From Yamagishiella unicocca (lineage: Eukaryota > Chlorophyta > Chlorophyceae > Chlamydomonadales > Volvocaceae), in NCBI GenBank assembly GCA_003116995.1, contig BDSL01000035.1:558001-622000 (forward strand): DNA of 64,000 bases. Direction: 5' to 3'. How positions within the stretch are numbered: position 1 is the first letter of the stretch; the number at the start of each line of letters is the position of its first letter. Below, in pieces: positions 58,527 to 64,000 of this stretch. The position numbers and the translations under genes were made by a program. Under the pieces are notes generated by a model. The model was not told where the DNA came from, searched no databases, and was given only the letters and a program-made list of their open reading frames with translations.

Positions 58527-59862
58527 TTATTTGTACTTGTCCATGATCCTGCGCGCCTCAGCCAGCGGGTCGTCCAGGTCGTCACCCGACTTGCCGCCCT
58601 TCTTGGGGGTGGGCGTCACGTCAATGGTGTCCTCCTTGTCGCCCCCCTCCTTGGTGAGGAAGTAGTAGCCGATGCCGGCAAAGATCGCCAGCGTCACCAC
58701 GCCCGAGATGACCTGGAGCGCCAGGGAGGGCGCGCGCACGCGGGGGAGGGAGAGGCGCGCGACCGAGGGTTTTAGGGTTCCTAAAATGGGGCGATGCAAG
58801 TTTCAGGACCAGGGATTTGGCTTGTCAGACGTACCGCGACGCGTCTGCTCGGCTCACCGGGTTGTAAAAAGTAAGAAAAACGGAGGAATGGAAGGCATGC
58901 TGCCGCGACCGAAGGCCCAGTAGGCAGCGCGCCGCTCGACGATTTCGCAGCAGCAGCACAGTATCCGTACCCATACCCATGACCAATTCCACATGAAGTG
59001 CAGGCCACGCTGCTGGCGCACTCGAGAAAACGCAACGTGCCACTCCACTGGCCGATCCCCCGCCCATCCCCGCCCCGACTGTAACCCGCAGCCGTCAGCC
59101 CCATCTCTCATCCCCGCCCGATCGCCACGTCCCTGCCCCATGCGGCGCCCGGCTGCACTGCGGAGGCCACGGCGACTGCGCTCCTTGCCTTTTGCAGCAG
59201 CCAGAATGTGAACATGACGCTCGCGATCGCCACGCCCGCCTTGGCTGCGGGTCGCGGGACGTTCTCCGGCACCAGGTCCGCCGCCTTGTCCATCAGGCCG
59301 GTCGCTGCCTTGATGGCGCCTGCGATCCCGGCAGCGATGCGTGTGGCATGAGGCATGTGTACTTCAGCGCGCCGAAACCAAGGAATGTGTGTTTCAGTGG
59401 ACCGAAATTAAGGTGAGCGGGAGCGGGAGCGGGGTGCGCGGAATGAGGCATGTCGTGGAGAGAAGGAGGCGATGGTGCGGCGGTGTGAGGTCTGCTGGGG
59501 CAAGAGGGCTGCTGGAGCCTGCCACGGCCCAGGTGGATCTGTGATGCTGGGGCCGGGCGCTTCGGGCTATTGAGCGATATGTACCAGTAGCCAAAGTTGT
59601 GGCGAGCAGGTAGGCTAAGGAACACTGCTTATGGTGTATAATGCGTAGCGGGCGGGTGGAACGCGGCTCGGGAGCCACGGCTCCCGAGCCGCGGGCTCGG
59701 CTGAGCTTGTGCTGTCGTCTGGCACGGTTAGGGCAACCACCTGGGCAAGGGCCGACCCACATGCGTGACTCACCTGACACGACGTCATCCTTGCTGTCCT
59801 TTGAGGCCCGAACCAGCAACGCTGCGCGCCGCCGAACGGCGGGGTGCGATTGTGGCGGACAT
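58527..59862 (-). CDS. Putative chloroplast-targeted membrane protein, with probable frameshift near the start
   Basis: Two exons are secure: 59319-59189 and 58712-58527. They encode AIKAATGLMDKAADLVPENV, two adjacent hydrophobic segments (AGVAIASVMFTFWLLQ and VISGVVTLAIFAGIGYYFL), an acidic/basic tail and the conserved-looking end DPLAEARRIMDKYK. Upstream, a frame ending RRAALLVRASKDSKDDVVS joins exon 2 in phase at a CAG-GTGAGT donor (59774/59773) and looks like a chloroplast transit peptide cleaved near VRAS, but it has no ATG before an in-frame stop. A good transit-peptide start (ATG at 59862, MSATIAPRRSAARSV) lies in another frame, so a one-base insertion or equivalent between them is likely. 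Intron 2 has a GC donor (AAG-GCAAGG). The hydrophobic segments suggest a thylakoid or envelope protein; function unknown. Confidence 0.65.
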
Positions 59863-60497
59863 AGCCGTGCGATCCTACGCAACGAGGGAGGCAAGGCATG
59901 TGAGGATCCCGGATGCTTATCAAGGAGAAACGAGGTTGCGGTGGCGCTAGCGGGACGTCCACACCTTGTTGACGGAGGTGTTGCGCGAGGTATGGCGACA
60001 CGCGAGACCTGTGATTGGTCCAAACGGGTGTTCCTTAGTTATAAATACTCGATTTACTGCTACAAGAATTCGCGCAGGGAAACACCCGCTCCCACATGCC
60101 TGCATACTTGCGTCTTGGTCCTTTTGAATAGGCAAGCTTAAGCACAGCAACCTTTGTAGAGAGGCTAAATAAACAAGATAAACAAAATATATTGGAGTGG
60201 GGAGAGCAGGGTTGATCACAGCGTTTGGCTAGTCATGAGCGATCGTATTGGATTGCGTAGTTTTGAGGCATAAGGCCGACACCAACCGCTGTGTATCATA
60301 CTGCCTTTCTCCAAAGTCATCTGTGATGCGTTCCTTAAGCCTTCATTATCATGCACCTTGAACCGCTTGGAATGTCAGGTCATTTCCTAGCAATTCTATC
60401 TTGACACTCGGAACTGAAGGTATTGTAGCGTTGACGATAGTACGCAAGGGCTTCGCGGACAGTCCTTGCAGTCCGAAAGGCTTGTTGCACCCTTCAA
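59863..60497. promoter_or_regulatory. Divergent promoter interval
   Basis: 635 bp between the minus-strand gene starting near 59862 and the plus-strand gene starting at 60498, so the two are head-to-head and should share this control region. No TATA box or known motif could be assigned with confidence. Confidence 0.4.
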
Positions 60498-63107
60498 ATG
60501 GAGGGGCGAGGCGCCGGCATCGGCGAGGGGGCCCCTCTAAACAACCAGTTATCACCCTTCATGCAAGAGCAAATGCGGAAACGGCAACGCAGCAATCCTG
60601 GACCAGATGGAGCCAACTATGAGGACGTTTTCGGCGGCGGCAGCTGGCGTTACTCGCCGGGCCTATCGCCAGTCAGCGACCCCGACATTGACTACAACGC
60701 GCAATCCGCGAAGCGATACCTGTCTGAGGTACGCTCTGGCCGTAAGGGGGCCTCCACCCCACCCTTTATGCACCCTTGTGAGGCCGTTGCGCCGTACGGG
60801 GCGCACGCCATCCGCATTACCGCCAATTGGGCCATTTGCCTCCTCAACCAAGGCTTAGGCGCCCGCGCGAAAGCTTGCTCTACGGCATCCCGCCCGCGTC
60901 CACCGGCTTGGCTAGCTGACAGATGTCCAGTCCCACCCTGCCCACACGCACGCGCCCCACCCCACATCTTAGCCGGCCCCCCCAAAGCAGCCCCCACGCC
61001 CAAAAGCCATTTTCCCAGCGACAGCCCCCCCCCGCCGCCGGTTGCCCACACCCACCTCCCACCTCTCTTGCGTTGCACCACGGGTTCTCCCCTCCGGGAT
61101 GCACGTCACCGCGCTTTTACTTATCCTTTTTTCTATTATTTTCTTTTACACAGCTCCGACAGGCCGCCTCCACAGGTTTGCCGGTAGTCAGTTCCAGTGC
61201 TCCAGCATGCGCCCACAAAATTGGTGTCCGACGATTATGCGCCAACTATCCTGTCCCGTTGCGTAAAACGGTTTTTATACACTCCCCTCCCATCTGCTCC
61301 CCCCCTTCCGCAGGTCATGGCCAGCAACCTCACCCGCCACATGAGCCTGCGTCCCAGCACCCAGCTGGGAGACGAGCCGCCCGGGCCGCCGCCGCCGCAC
61401 CACCTCCCACACCCGCACCCGCAGCACCTGTACGGAGCCGCGCCGCTGACGCCCCCGGGCGGCTGCAGCCCGCAGCGCACGGGCGCCTCGGAGATGAGCG
61501 AGGGGCCGGACCACGGCGGCGAGATCCTGCAGCCCATGCTCACCAGCGATGTGTCGCTCTCCCAGGGCAAGATCTCCGGTACGACAGCCGAATCTACAAG
61601 CGAAACAGCGGATTCGGAGATCCTGGACGAGCGGGAGCGAAGCGTGAGCCTCAGCGGCCTGTTGCCCTGGGCGGCTGTCTCGGTGGGAGGAGGGGCAGGC
61701 ACAGGGAGAGGGTCGCAGACAGCAGTGGCGGGGGCCGGCGCAGCGGCGGTGGGAAGTCCGGCGGGCAGCGGCGGCGGCGGCGGCGGGCCGCCGTCTTGGT
61801 CGACGGGGGCGGCACGGAGGCTTTCGGACGCTTCCCAGGGCATGGCTTTGGGGTTGGGTAGCCCACAGCAGCAGCAGATACAGCAGCTGCAGCAGCAGCA
61901 GCAGCTGCAGCAGCATGCGCTCCGCAGCCCCTTCCGCAACATCATGCCCTCCCCGCGGGGCTCTTTAGCGGACATCCCCACATCCCCCAGCGACACACGC
62001 TTCGGCGGACTGGACCTGCGTAAAGCAGCGCTGCTGCGGTCCATCTCGCGACGAACGGAGGAGACAACGTCAGAAGGCGGGGGCGGCGGCGGCGGCGGCG
62101 GCTCCGCCGCCACCGCGGCTGCCGCCGCGGCGGCAGCAGCAGCGGCGGCGGCTGCCGCCGCCCCGGGCATGTTGGACTCGGGCGCTGACGGCTCTGCCGC
62201 CGCCGCCGCCGGCTCGTCCTCTCCGGCGGGCACGCTGGTCCCGCGTTTCGGCGGCGGCAGCCGGCACGCCACCACCACGGCCGCCACCTCGCGCTCCGAC
62301 AGCTTCGTTTCCGACGGCATGTCTGACGGCGGCGGCGGCGGCGGGGGCGGCGTGGTGGGCATGGAGATGAGCAGCAACAGCGCGGACATGGGCGCTGTGG
62401 CGGGGGGCCCGCTGGAGGAGGCGGTGGAGCAGCAGCAGGAGTGCAGCGGCGAGGCCAGGGTGGTGGCGGCGGTGCACGGCGCGGGGATGGGAATGGGGGT
62501 CGGGAGCCTGGCTGCTGTGCGGCTGGCAGGTATTACGGCGGCGGCGGCGGCAGCGGCAGCTGTGGCGGCACTGCCTGGCGGCGGCATGTCGTCACCAGGT
62601 CTGGGCATGTCCGTCATGAGGCCTGGCGGCGGCGGCGGCGGCGGTGGAGTACAGCACCAGCACCTGCAGCTGCTGCTGCAGCAGCGGCATCTCATGGCGC
62701 CGGTGCGGGCGGAGCGGCTCCAGGGAGGCGGCGGCGCGAGCATCGCCGCCGTCACCGCCGCCGCCGCTGGGTTGGGCAGCGTCGGCGCCGCCGCGGTCGC
62801 AGCCAGCAGCGGCGGCAGCATGGGGGGCATGGTCGGCTTGGCGCCCATCGTCCTGACGACTACGGGGCATAGCTGCTCGCTGAGTCCGACGGCGGCAGCC
62901 GCAATGCAGCGGCAGCTGCAGGCGCTGCACAGCGTCGCGGGGGGTGTGGGCGGGATGCAATCAGACCCCTTCGCCGCAGCTGCCGCGGCGGCCGCCGCGG
63001 CGGCCGCCGTGGCGGTCTCTTCGTCTTCCGCCGGGGCGGCGGCGGGGTCGCCCCAGGCGCAGCCGCAGCTGCTCTCACCGACGCGCCCTCGGCGACACGC
63101 GATGTGA
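60498..63107 (+). CDS. Low-complexity protein of unknown function, 2 exons, 674 aa
   Basis: Exon 1 (60498-60728) starts at an ATG and encodes APLNNQLSPFMQEQMRKRQR, then YEDVFGGGSWRYSPGLSPVS, ending at a GTACGC donor. Exon 2 (61314-63107) follows a TTCCGCAG acceptor in phase 0. Distinct segments are MASNLTRHMSLRPSTQLGDE, SETADSEILDERERSVSLSG, and SPFRNIMPSPRGSLADIPTS with LDLRKAALLRSISRRTEE. These are separated by long poly-Gln, poly-Ala and poly-Gly stretches, ending SPTRPRRHAM. Many SP/SPxR sites suggest regulation by proline-directed kinases, and the composition resembles intrinsically disordered transcriptional or scaffold proteins, but no domain was recognised. The intron ends with a copy of the Mot1 intron element, and the stop is followed by a CACGTG array. 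Confidence 0.75.
61190..61293 (+). repeat. Dispersed intron element near the acceptor in the 60.5-kb gene
   Basis: CTCCAGCATGCGCCCAC, CGATTATGCGCCAACTATCC, then TGCGTAAAACGGTTTTTATA ends about 20 nt before the acceptor. The TGCGCCAACTATCCTGTCC plus AACGGTTTTTAT combination also occurs at 18035-18082 in Mot1 intron 17, proving that the family spans more than one gene. Confidence 0.75.
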
Positions 63108-63110
63108 TGC

Positions 63111-63390
63111 ACGTGATTCGGTGCACGTGATGTGACGTTATGCACGTGACGCGGTCCTCGTGATGCGATGCACGTGACGGAACGTGATGCACGTGACCCA
63201 GTCCACGTGCATTCGATGCACGTGATGTGACGTGATGTGATCCACGTGATGCGATGCACGTGACCCAGTCCACGTGCATTCGATGCACGTGATGTGACGT
63301 GATGTGATCCACGTGATGCGATGCACGTGATACCACGTGATGCACGTCTTGCGATGCACTTGATGCGATGCACGTGATGTGATGCGACAT
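63111..63390. repeat. CACGTG (G-box/E-box) array, 15 copies in about 280 bp
   Basis: Directly after the stop codon at 63107. CACGTG occurs 15 times, often as GCACGTGATG or CCACGTGATG, interleaved with TGTGACGTGATG. A 67-bp unit is repeated in tandem (63186-63252, 63253-63319). CACGTG is the palindromic core bound by bHLH and bZIP factors. The array falls within the likely 3' UTR of the upstream gene. Confidence 0.9.
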
Positions 63391-63416
63391 GACAGGTGCC
63401 TGCCTGCATTCCAGGA

Positions 63417-63441
63417 TGTAAGTGGACGGTCTTCGATGTAA
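63417..63441 (+). terminator. Two TGTAA poly(A) signals
   Basis: TGTAA at 63417-63421 and 63437-63441, about 310-330 nt after the stop codon at 63107. Either would end the transcript just beyond the CACGTG array. Confidence 0.5.
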
Positions 63442-64000
63442 TTTAGCGTACGGTACGTTAGTGTACGTTGATGGCGCCGATGGCAGTTGGCCGATGGCAG
63501 TTGGACGTGGCAGTTGGCGGCGGAAGCACAGCTGCGGCGGAGGGCCGTCGGTGGCGGGGGTCCCGTCTGGCGCCATGATGTGGGTGAACCTCGGGTGCGT
63601 GTGTGCGCCCAGGCTGCGGGGCCGGGGCGGCCGCTGCCGGTGGCTTGGTGGGTTCTGCTCCGCGGTTCGGTAGGCTGTGATACGAGACGCAGGATCCTTC
63701 CATGTCGGAGGCAGCGGGAGCCTGTCACAAGGAGGGGGCAGCAATGGCCGGACGCGGTCGGGCGCGCAGCGCAAGCCCCAAGTGTCCTCTTTGTGTTGTA
63801 GTTGTTGCTGTTATTATTGTTGTTGTTGCTGTGGTTGTTGTTGTCCGTGTTGTTTTGGAGATCATCTTGATTTGATGGCGATGGTCGGGGTCTCGGTCGT
63901 TTGGTGAGGCGGGTGATGCTAAAGCCGTGCGGCACTAGTGTTGAGGCCGGAGGCCGCAAGCGTGTTTTCCGCAGCGCTGGTGCCGGTGGTGAGGGTGCTG
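63442..64000. other. Terminal unassigned region with (TTG)n tract
   Basis: No gene recognised. A short repeat of GATGGCAGTTGG lies at about 63479-63505 and a TTG-rich microsatellite at about 63798-63850. Confidence 0.4.

Noticed and set aside
61235..63409. Over 700-codon minus-strand frame opposite the 60.5-kb gene
   Set aside because: Mirror of GC-rich plus-strand codons, running into the CACGTG repeat; the plus frame has an ATG, a spliced first exon and poly(A) signals.

Overview
The window looks like nuclear DNA of a volvocine (Chlamydomonas/Volvox-type) green alga. Reasons: intron-dense genes with GT-AG introns (one GC-AG candidate), very GC-rich coding and intronic DNA with Ala/Gly/Gln homopolymers, TGTAA poly(A) signals downstream of stop codons, tRNA-derived SINEs, interstitial TTTTAGGG-like DNA, and a gene-poor repeat-rich interior. 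No rRNA genes, intact tRNA genes, CRISPR arrays or prokaryotic operons were seen.

Layout. 1-7.7 kb holds the pieces of one counting-factor-associated-D-like (CfaD-like) papain-family cysteine peptidase. The N-terminal exons (6.6-7.7 kb) and the I29/peptidase C1A exons (0.1-2.8 kb) are on the minus strand, but the middle ependymin-like exons (2.9-6.2 kb) are on the plus strand, in the order and splice phase expected if this middle block were inverted. 7.7-15 kb is mostly non-coding: SINE tails, tandem repeats, a long perfect hairpin and a decayed reverse-transcriptase relic. 15.2-28.9 kb is a complete minus-strand gene for Mot1/BTAF1, the Snf2-type ATPase that strips TATA-binding protein from DNA. 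I could assemble it as 21 exons and 2050 residues with every splice phase matching. Its introns contain copies of a short dispersed element, some starting at the 5' splice site. 29-35 kb is a nest of duplicated and inverted repeats plus SINEs. 35.9-37.5 kb is a three-exon minus-strand gene of unknown function ending in a 14-fold heptad repeat. 38-50 kb is repeat-rich and includes a dihydrofolate reductase exon fragment. 52.3-54.5 kb is a satellite of about 240 bp units. 58.5-59.9 kb is a small putative chloroplast membrane protein gene with a probable frameshift. Facing away from it, 60.5-63.1 kb is a plus-strand gene for a low-complexity protein, followed by a dense CACGTG array in its predicted 3' UTR.

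Functionally the genes are independent: a secreted or vacuolar peptidase, a transcription ATPase, a plastid membrane protein and two lineage-specific proteins. The main interest is structural: the split peptidase locus, the intron-associated repeat family, the triplicated splice donor at the Mot1 Walker A exon, and the CACGTG array.
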